Assembly (NCBI GenBank): GCA_030836965.1 | Contig: JAUPLM010000285.1 | Span: 1 to 5,294, forward strand | Direction of reading: 5' to 3' | Origin: Thermodesulfobacteriota bacterium | Lineage (GTDB): Bacteria > Desulfobacterota > Desulfobacteria > Desulfobacterales > RPRI01 | Length of the DNA: 5,294 nucleotides | Shown here: in pieces, positions 1-5,294 of the stretch | How the letters are laid out: every line of letters starts with the position of its first letter | How positions within the stretch are numbered: the stretch's first letter is position 1 | The notes under the pieces: model-generated | Told to the model about the DNA's origin: nothing | Databases searched by the model: none | What the model saw: only the letters and a program-made list of their open reading frames with translations | Program-made: the position numbers and the translations under genes

Positions 1-5
1 AAAAA

Positions 6-422
6 ATGGAAAGAACGTTGTCTATAATAAAACCGGATGGAGTTTCACGGGGCCTTATCGGTGAAGTTATCTCGCGCTTTGAAAAAAAGAATATTAAAAT
101 CGTCGCCATGAAAATGATTCACATGACTAAAAAACAGGCTCAGGGTTTCTATGCCGTACATAAGGATCGCCCTTTTTTCGGAAGCCTGACCGATTTCATG
201 TCATCAGGCCCTGTCGTTGTAATGGCTCTTGAAGGAGAGAACGTCATATCAAAAAACAGGGAACTTATGGGAGCAACAAACTACAAGGAAGCGGCTCCAG
301 GGACAATTCGGGCCGATTTTGCGACTGAGATAGAAAAAAATATCGTGCATGGTTCGGATTCTCCCCAATCCGCAGCCTACGAAATCGGATATTTTTTCAA
401 CAGTTTTGAAATTGCAGGCTGA
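6..422 (+). CDS. ndk: Nucleoside diphosphate kinase
   Basis: This enzyme moves the gamma-phosphate of ATP to other (deoxy)nucleoside diphosphates through a phosphohistidine intermediate, in the cytoplasm. The 138 residues match the normal bacterial length, and the N-terminus ([13 protein letters not shown]) is the standard family start, so the ATG at 6 is secure although only five bases of upstream sequence are visible. The catalytic His115 lies in NIVHGSDS. The nucleotide-site residues Lys9, Tyr49, Phe57, Arg85, Thr91, Arg102 and Asn112 are all present, each at a constant offset of three from human NDPK-A numbering. Ser117 after the histidine is also conserved. The stop TGA shares its last A with the ATG of trmJ, which suggests translational coupling. 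The promoter and ribosome-binding site lie outside the window. The assignment is essentially certain. Confidence 0.98.
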   Translation: MERTLSIIKPDGVSRGLIGEVISRFEKKNIKIVAMKMIHMTKKQAQGFYAVHKDRPFFGSLTDFMSSGPVVVMALEGENVISKNRELMGATNYKEAAPGTIRADFATEIEKNIVHGSDSPQSAAYEIGYFFNSFEIAG

Positions 423-1231
423 TGCCGGAAAGAGTAAATCCTGATAATATTTCAATTGTAATGGTTCGGCCCCGGTATCCTGAAAATATCGGGGCTGCCG
501 CAAGAGCAATGTGCAACATGGGCATAAAAAAGCTTGTTGTAGTCGCTCCGGCAAATTATGACATTGAAAAAATCAGGAAACTGGCAACTCATGCCGCTTC
601 CGAAGTGGTTGACCAAATAGAAATATTCGAACAGCTGAGAGAGGCCCTATCCCGGTATAGCTATGTCGTCGGCACTACAGCCCGCCTCGGAGGCGAACGC
701 CGGTCTATATCCTCTCCGCAGGTTGCGGCAAAAAATCTTGCGGCCATATCCCGGAAAAACAGAATCGCGATTCTGTTCGGCCCTGAAGACAGAGGCCTTT
801 TAAATGATGATATCAGGCTCTGCCACGAGATCGTCAATATTCCGGCTTCGGATTTTTCCTCCCTGAATGTTTCACAGGCCGTTCTGATAATCTGTTACGA
901 ACTTTTTCTCGCAGGCCTGGAAGAAAAACCAAAGTTTGTCCCCAGGCTTGCGACACGCCATGAGCTTGACGGAATGTACGACCAGCTAAAGGAAATTCTT
1001 GTCAGGATCAATTATATAAACCCTGAGAATCCCGACTACTGGATGAACAAGCTGCGCCTTTTTTTCACGCGCATGGAACTCCGCGCAAGCGAAGTAAGCA
1101 TTATAAGAGGCATATGCAGGCAGATCGACTGGTATGGCAGGAGATTTCATAAAGAGGACTCTGCCGGGAATAAAAAAATAAATAAAAAAGATGGACTCGA
1201 AAAAGTCAATCAACAGGCCGAGGGCGGTTAA
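422..1231 (+). CDS. trmJ: tRNA (cytidine/uridine-2'-O-)-methyltransferase TrmJ (SpoU/TrmH superfamily)
   Basis: This is a SAM-dependent SPOUT-class RNA 2'-O-methyltransferase. In the TrmJ family the target is the ribose of tRNA position 32. All three knot motifs are visible: NIGAAAR (residues 22-28, with the catalytic-type Arg), LFGPEDRGL (118-126) and SSLNVSQA (146-153). The C-terminal helical block around LFFTRMELRASEVSIIRGICRQI (213-235) is typical of TrmJ rather than TrmL or TrmH. A basic, Asn/Lys-rich tail (about 241-269) extends beyond this conserved end and is probably disordered; its DNA is A-rich with homopolymer runs. The start overlaps the ndk stop by one base, with only a weak CAGG at 415-418 inside ndk, so translation probably depends on coupling. 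The stop codon TAA (1229-1231) lies in the loop of a strong hairpin. Substrate position 32 is inferred from the family; a related LasT-type methyltransferase is the alternative. Confidence 0.92.
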   Translation: MPERVNPDNISIVMVRPRYPENIGAAARAMCNMGIKKLVVVAPANYDIEKIRKLATHAASEVVDQIEIFEQLREALSRYSYVVGTTARLGGERRSISSPQVAAKNLAAISRKNRIAILFGPEDRGLLNDDIRLCHEIVNIPASDFSSLNVSQAVLIICYELFLAGLEEKPKFVPRLATRHELDGMYDQLKEILVRINYINPENPDYWMNKLRLFFTRMELRASEVSIIRGICRQIDWYGRRFHKEDSAGNKKINKKDGLEKVNQQAEGG

Positions 1232-1361
1232 GCCCCGGCCTGGGGTGAGGGTGGAACCGTTTGAATTTATTTCAAGCGGCGGGAGAGGGGAAGCCCTTTC
1301 CCGCCAAGTAAAAAGTCGTTTTTTGACTTTTAACGAAGGTATCAAAAAAGGATCCATATGA
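1191..1361 (+). CDS. Possible small basic protein (56 aa), unannotated overlapping ORF
   Basis: I do not recognise this protein. The frame opens at ATG 1191, 41 bases before the end of trmJ and in the +1 frame relative to it. It runs without a stop through the whole trmJ-FAH gap and ends at TGA 1359-1361, overlapping the ATG of the FAH gene as ATGA, the classic coupling arrangement. The product starts MDSKKSINRPRAVKPRPG and ends FNEGIKKGSI. It is strongly basic (13 Lys/Arg against 5 Asp/Glu), with no membrane segment or signal peptide. Against it: there is no good Shine-Dalgarno, only an A-rich stretch at 1172-1189; a 57-codon frame is not rare by chance; and the same bases form a series of inverted repeats, which suggests a non-coding element. 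It could also be a +1-frame extension of TrmJ. Treat it as a candidate only. Confidence 0.3.
   Translation: MDSKKSINRPRAVKPRPGVRVEPFEFISSGGRGEALSRQVKSRFLTFNEGIKKGSI
1214..1242 (+). other. Strong hairpin enclosing the trmJ stop codon
   Basis: CAGGCCG (1214-1220) pairs with CGGCCTG (1236-1242), and GGGC (1222-1225) with GCCC (1232-1235), leaving A1221 as a single bulge. This gives 11 base pairs, almost all G-C, closing a six-base loop GGTTAA that carries the trmJ stop TAA. No T-run follows, so it is not a standard intrinsic terminator. It could stabilise the 3' end of the ndk-trmJ message or shape termination and re-initiation. The pairing is read directly from the sequence; the function is inference. 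Confidence 0.5.
1257..1279 (+). repeat. Inverted repeat (9-bp stem, 5-base loop)
   Basis: CCGTTTGAA (1257-1265) pairs with TTCAAGCGG (1271-1279) through eight Watson-Crick pairs and one T-G wobble, with TTTAT as the loop. Its last two bases are also the first two of the next stem, so the two hairpins compete for one or two pairs or stack end to end. It is part of the hairpin run after trmJ. Confidence 0.45.
1278..1305 (+). terminator. Strong GC-rich hairpin, possible terminator for ndk-trmJ
   Basis: GGCGGGAGAGGG (1278-1289) pairs with CCCTTTCCCGCC (1294-1305) over 12 base pairs with one G-T wobble, closing a GAAG tetraloop. It is the most stable-looking hairpin in the window and lies about 46 bases after the trmJ stop. 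The nearest T-run (TTTTTT, 1319-1324) is 14 bases beyond the stem instead of directly after it, so it is not a canonical intrinsic terminator. Attenuation, mRNA protection or membership in a REP-like element are alternatives. Confidence 0.35.
1308..1334 (+). repeat. Imperfect palindrome, possible degenerate dispersed repeat
   Basis: GTAAAAAGTC (1308-1317) and GACTTTTAAC (1325-1334) are complementary except for one central A-A mismatch, with the loop GTTTTTT. The AAAAGTC/GACTTTT core gives seven continuous pairs. The TTTTTT lies within the loop, so this does not read as a standard terminator. Palindromes of this AAAAAGTC/GACTTTTT type look familiar to me as scattered intergenic elements in Desulfobacterota genomes, but this is recollection, not a search result. 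Confidence 0.4.
1344..1352 (+). promoter_or_regulatory. Ribosome-binding site of the FAH-family gene
   Basis: An A-run followed by AGGA (1349-1352) ends five bases before the ATG at 1358. This supports that start, which also gives the usual FAH N-terminal subdomain. If the small ORF at 1191-1361 is translated, this site lies inside its last codons and the two genes would be coupled. Confidence 0.6.
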
Positions 1362-2197
1362 GACTTGTCAGATTTGGTGAAAAAGGTAAAGAAAGGCCGG
1401 GCCTGCTTAAAAAGGACGGGATGATCGTTGATTTGAAAAGAATCTTTCCCGATATGCCGGATATCGGATATGAGTTTTTTAATAACGGCTGGATTAAAAA
1501 GATATCGGCCGTTGATGACCCGGGTTTGAAAATGAACGTGCGGATCGGATGCCCGATTTGCAGGCCGTCAAAGATAATCTGCCTTGGCAAGAACTATACC
1601 GAGCATGCCAGAGAAGGCGGATTTGACAGCCCGGGGAAACCCCTTCTTTTCTGTAAAACTCCAAATGCTTTAAACGGACCGTTTGATGATATTTTGCTCC
1701 CTGAAAGCAGCGGTCAGGTTGACTGGGAGGTTGAACTCGCAGTCATAATCGGACGGGAAGGGAAAAGAATAGGAAGAAAAGACGCTCTCCATTATATTGC
1801 CGGATACTCGGTTATGAATGACGTTTCAGGAAGGCAGGCTCAGTTTGCTGATTCACAGTGGTACAGGGGAAAATCCTTCGATACCTTCGCGCCCCTCGGC
1901 CCCGCGATTGTCACCGGAGAGGAAACAGGAGCCGTGCAGAACCTCCGGCTTACCTGCAAGGTCAACGGCAAAATCATGCAGGATGGTAATACAAAAGATA
2001 TGATTTTTGACATACCATATATAATAGAAAACATAAGTGAAGATATAACGCTCATGCCGGGAGATATAATATCCACAGGAACTCCTTCAGGAGTCGGAAT
2101 TTTCAGAAATCCGCCCGTTCTTTTAAGCCCGGGAGATATAGTGGAGTGCTCGATAGAAAATATCGGAACAATTATGAATAAACTCGTCTCCGGTTAA
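1358..2197 (+). CDS. Fumarylacetoacetate hydrolase (FAH) family protein
   Basis: This is a metal-dependent hydrolase/isomerase/decarboxylase of the FAH fold, acting on 2-oxo or beta-diketo acids such as ring-cleavage or sugar-acid products, in the cytoplasm. The 279 residues consist of a short N-terminal subdomain (about 1-65) and the FAH catalytic domain (about 70-277). The divalent-metal ligands are Glu124 and Glu126 in DWEVEL and Asp155 in NDVS. The His/Glu pair expected for water activation is His83 and Glu86 in GKNYTEHARE. Lys172 in RGKSFDTFAPLGP and Thr242 in STGTPSGVG complete the active site. No key residue is missing, so the enzyme should be active. GKNY..H and TGTPSGVG are typical of the group annotated variously as 2-hydroxyhepta-2,4-diene-1,7-dioate isomerase, ureidoglycolate lyase or 2,4-diketo-3-deoxy-fuconate/rhamnonate hydrolase. 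The sequence alone does not decide the substrate. It lies on the same strand as trmJ but beyond a structured gap, so cotranscription is uncertain. Confidence 0.93.
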   Translation: MRLVRFGEKGKERPGLLKKDGMIVDLKRIFPDMPDIGYEFFNNGWIKKISAVDDPGLKMNVRIGCPICRPSKIICLGKNYTEHAREGGFDSPGKPLLFCKTPNALNGPFDDILLPESSGQVDWEVELAVIIGREGKRIGRKDALHYIAGYSVMNDVSGRQAQFADSQWYRGKSFDTFAPLGPAIVTGEETGAVQNLRLTCKVNGKIMQDGNTKDMIFDIPYIIENISEDITLMPGDIISTGTPSGVGIFRNPPVLLSPGDIVECSIENIGTIMNKLVSG

Positions 2198-2226
2198 TCA
2201 CAGGGATAATATAAGCTTTGGACCGA

Positions 2227-2251
2227 AACAGCAGGCACAGACCCTGCTGTT
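2227..2251. terminator. Hairpin between convergent genes, probable bidirectional terminator
   Basis: AACAGCAGG (2227-2235) and CCTGCTGTT (2243-2251) form a perfect 9-bp stem with a seven-base loop. It begins 30 bases after the FAH stop and overlaps the TAA of the convergent kinase (2250-2252 on the minus strand). Neither strand has a long T-tract after the stem; the minus strand has only a short TTT. The location fits termination of both transcripts, but the missing T-tract keeps confidence moderate. Confidence 0.5.
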
Positions 2252-4901
2252 ATCTGAAGGTTTCATAACAAACCGAACCGCTCTTCATAATTTTATCAAT
2301 TATTTTGGAAAGCTGAATTACATTGAAAGGTTTCTGGATGAAACCGTAGCAACCTTTTTTTATTATTTCCGCTGCCTGCCCGCTTACGCTGTACCCGCTT
2401 GAAAGAAGAACCTTTACATCCGGATCGATCTCCTTCATTTTTTCGAACACGATGTTTCCGCTTAAATCCGGCATGATCATGTCAAGAATGACCAGGTCTA
2501 TCTTCCCTCTGTTGAGTTTGTAGATTTCAAGCGCTTCCCTGCCTCCGTTTGCAAGAAGAACATCATAACCGAGTTTTTTAAGGATCTCTTTCCCGAGACT
2601 GATTATCATATCCTCATCATCGACAAAGAGGATTATGCCGTTTCCTTTAACAATTTTTTCAACCGGCTGTATAGTCTCGTCTATTTCCTTCTTATCCGAT
2701 ACGGGCAGATATATGTTGAAGGTGGTACCTTTTCCGATCTCACTGTATACGTTTATGAATCCGCCGTGATTTTTTATGATACCGTAGGCTGATGCCAGGC
2801 CGAGACCCGTTCCCCTTCCCATCTCTTTCGTGGTGAAAAAAGGATCGAATATTCTCTGTCTTATGGCATCATCCATGCCGACGCCGGTATCTGTTATTGA
2901 AATTCTTACATATCTGCCGGGAACGATCCTGTATGACTTTACATACCCCTCTTCAATTATGATGTTTTTTACATCGAGGTACAAATCTCCTCCGGCGGGC
3001 ATTGCCTGCCATGCATTTACATAGATATTCAAAAGCACCTGCTCTATCTGGCTCTGATCGACTTCAACGGCCCATATTCCTGCCTGAAAGCGGGTGTTGA
3101 TTCTTATCTCTTTCTTGGTGCGACCGAACATTCCGGAGGTCTTTTCCACAAGTTCGTTCAGATCTGTTGCTTTAACATGATATTTCCCTGATCTCGCAAA
3201 ACCGAGAAGCTGCTTCGTGAGATTTGAACCGCTTATGACATATTCCTCAATATTTTTAAGCTTTTCATAGTGCGGATCGGCAGGATCTATGTCCATCAGA
3301 ACTATGGAAGCATTGCCCTGTATGCCCATAAGAATATTATTGATGTCATGGGCAATCCCTCCGGCAAGAGTTCCTATAGCCTCCATTTTCTGAGCCTGAT
3401 AGAATTGCGATTCAAGCTTCTTTTTTTCATTTTCCGCCCGTACACGCTCCGATACGTCCCGTATAAGCCCTCTGAATCCTGTTTTATTACCGTCCTGATC
3501 TATTACAATAAATGTCGACAGCTCAAGAAGCTTTGCGCTCCCGTCTTTGGCAATGATTTCATAGTCGTTTATCTTAGACGGTTCGCCGGTTTGATAAACC
3601 CTGTTGAATACATTGTACATTCTTTTCGCGGTTTCGGGAGTTGTGTAATCACGGTTATTCATGCCTATCAGGTTCTCAATGGGATATCCGAGAAGCTTGA
3701 CCGCGGCATCATTGACAAAAGTTATGTCGCCCTTCAGGTTGACTTCATAAAAAACCTCTTCTATGTTTTCAAGAATAGACCTGTATTTGGTTTCGCTTTC
3801 ACGAAGGGCGATTGCAGCTTTTTTCCGGTCTGTTATATCCAGTATCTGCGCTACAGTCCTTTTCTCGCCGGTAAGAGACAATATTACTGTTGACGATATT
3901 TCAACAAAAATCTTAGCCTCATCCTTTCTGACAAGGCAGGCCTCATAACTGCCAGGAGCAGTAGCTCCGCTCTGCCTTAAATGGTAATTTTTTTCAACGA
4001 GTTCCCTGCTGGACTGGTCGATATAAATCCTGAAATCCTGCCCTGTCATTTCATATCTTGTAAAACCCAGGAGCTGGCAAATTTTGTCGTTTACATATTC
4101 AAGCCTGTAGTTTTCATCAACAACTACTATTCCCTGATTGGAATTTTCGACTATGGAGCGGTAACGGTCTTCGCTGTCCATCAGAATTTTTTCGGCTTTG
4201 ATCCTGTCCGAAATATTTATTACTACGCCCCTGAATCCTATATGCTTACCGTCCCGCATAACAGGCGCAACACGGATAAGTGAAGGAAACGTGCTCTTAT
4301 CTTTTCTTAAAGCGGTAAATTCGTTTCTTTCGGGCTTTTCACCTTTGAGCCTTATTAGTGAGTTGCCTATAGCTCTTTCTCTTTCTTCCGGTATTACCAT
4401 TTCGAAAGCGTTAAGCCCCTTTTTCAGATCATCTTCAGTGTATCCGAAATTTTGATAGGCGCTTTCATTAACAAAGGTGAGGCGGCCGTTTAGATCCATT
4501 TCAAAGATGGATTCCGGCAGTAAATTCGTATGCTCCCTGAACCTTGCCTCGCTTTCACGCAGTTCCTTATCAGCTTTCAGCAGGTTTGAATAAACGGAAT
4601 TGAATTCTTTTGCCAGTTGTCCGACTTCGTGCTTCGGATATTTTTTGTCGGTTTGAAACTTCCCTGATTTAATAATTTCGAGCAGATTTTTTAAGGGTTT
4701 AAAGTCCACCCGGATAATTAAGATTATAATAACTGCACAAATTATAAAAGCAAAAATGAAAGCGCTTATTATAAAAGACGTTTCTCTGTTCGGTTCTTTT
4801 ATGATGGATGAAATAAACAGAATCTGGCCCAAAAGAAGCAGGCCCATAATCACTGCCAGAACCGCAACCAGTTTCGTTTTAATGCTGTGAATATTAAACA
4901 T
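2250..4901 (-). CDS. Membrane-bound hybrid sensor histidine kinase with three PAS domains and a C-terminal receiver
   Basis: This 883-residue inner-membrane kinase should autophosphorylate on His and pass the phosphate to its own receiver domain. In order: TM1 (about 11-33), a very short external loop (about 34-42), TM2 (about 43-63), a HAMP-like linker (about 64-112), PAS/PAC units at about 118-238, 243-363 and 369-489, HisKA with His518 in GGIAHDINN, then HATPase_c. The ATPase carries the N-box (Asn625/Asn629), DTGVGM (671-676), FDPFFTTK (685-692) and GRGTGLGLA (695-703). The receiver (about 755-871) has Asp761/Asp762, phospho-acceptor Asp807, Ser834/835 and Lys857 in KPF. All catalytic motifs are intact. 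No LOV-type Cys motif or clear heme ligand is visible in the PAS domains, so the ligand is unknown. The start at 4901 is supported by AGGA at 4905-4908. No response regulator or HPt gene is in view; the receiver may signal through a separate HPt protein or tune the kinase itself. Confidence 0.96.
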   Translation of the reverse strand: MFNIHSIKTKLVAVLAVIMGLLLLGQILFISSIIKEPNRETSFIISAFIFAFIICAVIIILIIRVDFKPLKNLLEIIKSGKFQTDKKYPKHEVGQLAKEFNSVYSNLLKADKELRESEARFREHTNLLPESIFEMDLNGRLTFVNESAYQNFGYTEDDLKKGLNAFEMVIPEERERAIGNSLIRLKGEKPERNEFTALRKDKSTFPSLIRVAPVMRDGKHIGFRGVVINISDRIKAEKILMDSEDRYRSIVENSNQGIVVVDENYRLEYVNDKICQLLGFTRYEMTGQDFRIYIDQSSRELVEKNYHLRQSGATAPGSYEACLVRKDEAKIFVEISSTVILSLTGEKRTVAQILDITDRKKAAIALRESETKYRSILENIEEVFYEVNLKGDITFVNDAAVKLLGYPIENLIGMNNRDYTTPETAKRMYNVFNRVYQTGEPSKINDYEIIAKDGSAKLLELSTFIVIDQDGNKTGFRGLIRDVSERVRAENEKKKLESQFYQAQKMEAIGTLAGGIAHDINNILMGIQGNASIVLMDIDPADPHYEKLKNIEEYVISGSNLTKQLLGFARSGKYHVKATDLNELVEKTSGMFGRTKKEIRINTRFQAGIWAVEVDQSQIEQVLLNIYVNAWQAMPAGGDLYLDVKNIIIEEGYVKSYRIVPGRYVRISITDTGVGMDDAIRQRIFDPFFTTKEMGRGTGLGLASAYGIIKNHGGFINVYSEIGKGTTFNIYLPVSDKKEIDETIQPVEKIVKGNGIILFVDDEDMIISLGKEILKKLGYDVLLANGGREALEIYKLNRGKIDLVILDMIMPDLSGNIVFEKMKEIDPDVKVLLSSGYSVSGQAAEIIKKGCYGFIQKPFNVIQLSKIIDKIMKSGSVCYETFR

Positions 4902-4962
4902 ATTTCCTGTCTGTTATTTCTTCACCGGCCTGTTTCATAAATAGCTGATATATAGCAGCGAG

Positions 4963-4991
4963 CTTATATATTTATTTCGGCATAAAGTCAA
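4963..4991 (-). promoter_or_regulatory. Sigma-70-type promoter of the hybrid kinase
   Basis: On the minus strand, TTGACT (4986-4991) and TATAAG (4963-4968) are separated by exactly 17 bases. Each matches the housekeeping -35/-10 consensus at five of six positions. The predicted transcript starts near 4956 and leaves a leader of about 55 bases before the ATG at 4901. An imperfect dyad, GCTGATATATAGC (4944-4956), covers the predicted start and could be an operator; that is speculative. Confidence 0.65.
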
Positions 4992-5002
4992 TTAAACTTA
5001 AA

Positions 5003-5008
5003 TATAAT
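5003..5008 (+). promoter_or_regulatory. Possible -10 element for the enoyl-CoA hydratase-family gene
   Basis: A perfect TATAAT lies about 100 bases before the ATG at 5111, but no recognisable -35 hexamer occurs 15-19 bases upstream and there is no extended TG motif. An activator-dependent promoter would fit, as would chance in an AT-rich gap. A short dyad, CCTG-TTAT-CAGG (5012-5023), follows directly and could bind a regulator. Confidence 0.25.
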
Positions 5009-5098
5009 CTTCCTGTTATCAGGCTGCTCTTGCAAACTGTTTATGAATTGGATATCTGTTAAAATATTACTCGGCAAAATTTCACATCAGAAATGTAT

Positions 5099-5105
5099 AA
5101 AGGAG
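5099..5105 (+). promoter_or_regulatory. Ribosome-binding site of the enoyl-CoA hydratase-family gene
   Basis: AAAGGAG ends five bases before the ATG at 5111. It is the strongest Shine-Dalgarno in the window and fixes the start of the truncated gene. Confidence 0.8.
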
Positions 5106-5110
5106 AGTGC

Positions 5111-5294
5111 ATGAATAACGATGATCCTTTTAAAATCAAACGGGATGCCCATATAGTATGGTTGACATTAAACAGGCCTGAAAAACTTAATGCTATGGGA
5201 TTTGCCTTTTTCAGAGGACTTACCGAAAATTTCGAGAAATTCAGCAAAGACCCTGATATCAGAACGATCATTATCAATGCTGAAGGAAAAGATT
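5111..5294 (+). CDS. Enoyl-CoA hydratase/isomerase (crotonase) family protein, N-terminal part
   Basis: Only the first 61 codons are present; the gene runs off the window. The fragment begins MNNDDPFKIKRDAHIVWLTL and contains LNRPEKLNAMG (residues 20-30), the signature strand-turn of crotonase-fold enzymes. A helix with FEKFSKDPDIRTIIINAEGKD follows, leading up to where the first oxyanion-hole segment (usually F-[SC]-x-G-x-D) would come. These enzymes hydrate or isomerise the double bond of acyl-CoA thioesters, as in beta-oxidation or anaerobic aromatic-acid degradation. The catalytic residues are not yet reached, so hydratase, isomerase, dienoyl-CoA isomerase or hydrolase cannot be told apart. 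The NAM-G-x-AFF form resembles a subgroup close to dienoyl-CoA isomerases; this is a weak impression. It is transcribed away from the kinase, and a regulatory link is possible but not shown. Confidence 0.88.
   Translation, partial: MNNDDPFKIKRDAHIVWLTLNRPEKLNAMGFAFFRGLTENFEKFSKDPDIRTIIINAEGKD

Noticed and set aside
986..1357. 123-codon minus-strand frame opposite the end of trmJ and the gap
   Set aside because: Most of it is antisense to the conserved C-terminus of TrmJ, it has no recognisable domain and its composition looks like a reverse-frame shadow.
3270..3893. 207-codon plus-strand frame inside the histidine kinase
   Set aside because: It is antisense to the PAS3/HisKA region, whose motifs are intact on the minus strand; the translation has no recognisable domain and no good ribosome-binding site was noted.
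2250..4901. Three PAS units as a recent tandem duplication
   Set aside because: The units share only the family pattern and linker style (such as RESE-x-x-YRSI); I see no long stretches of nucleotide identity.
5022..5033. Sigma-54-like GG...TTGC upstream of the crotonase gene
   Set aside because: The GG and GC elements are eight bases apart instead of the required ten.
5059..5277. 72-codon minus-strand frame over the crotonase start
   Set aside because: It is antisense to the well-supported crotonase N-terminus and its Shine-Dalgarno.
1..5294. tRNA or rRNA genes, CRISPR arrays, transposase genes, attachment sites
   Set aside because: No cloverleaf, repeat-spacer pattern, transposase motif or terminal repeat pair was found; the inverted repeats near 1214-1334 are not CRISPR-like.

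Overview
The window is about 5.3 kb of bacterial chromosome with moderate GC. It holds five clear protein-coding genes, the last cut by the window edge. The families present fit an anaerobic, metabolically versatile Gram-negative bacterium, most likely in Desulfobacterota (the former Deltaproteobacteria). They are an ndk-trmJ pair, a fumarylacetoacetate-hydrolase-fold enzyme, a large multi-PAS hybrid histidine kinase and a crotonase. The lineage is inferred from protein style and gene mix; no rRNA or other marker is present.

Layout. Positions 6-1231 (+) hold ndk (nucleoside diphosphate kinase) and trmJ (tRNA 2'-O-methyltransferase), joined by a one-base TGATG overlap. The roughly 125 bases between trmJ and the next gene are not plain spacer. 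They contain a run of four strong inverted repeats (1214-1334). They are also crossed by one unbroken reading frame (1191-1361, 56 codons plus stop) that starts inside the end of trmJ and overlaps the start of the next gene by ATGA. Positions 1358-2197 (+) encode an FAH-family hydrolase/isomerase with a complete metal site. A hairpin at 2227-2251 sits between this gene and the convergent gene after it. Positions 2250-4901 (-) encode an 883-residue membrane-bound hybrid histidine kinase (two TM segments, HAMP-like linker, three PAS domains, HisKA, HATPase, receiver). Positions 4902-5110 are a divergent promoter region with a near-consensus sigma-70 promoter for the kinase. Positions 5111-5294 (+) are the first 61 codons of an enoyl-CoA hydratase/isomerase-family protein.

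How the genes relate. ndk and trmJ are housekeeping genes (nucleotide balance, tRNA modification) and are probably cotranscribed. The FAH enzyme and the crotonase are catabolic types acting on ring-cleavage or keto-acid products and on acyl-CoA thioesters, but nothing in the window shows that they share a pathway. The kinase has its own promoter, and no partner regulator is in view.

I see no clear new multi-gene system. The part most worth a second look is the trmJ-FAH junction, where a possible unannotated small basic protein and a dense hairpin/repeat block compete to explain the same bases.
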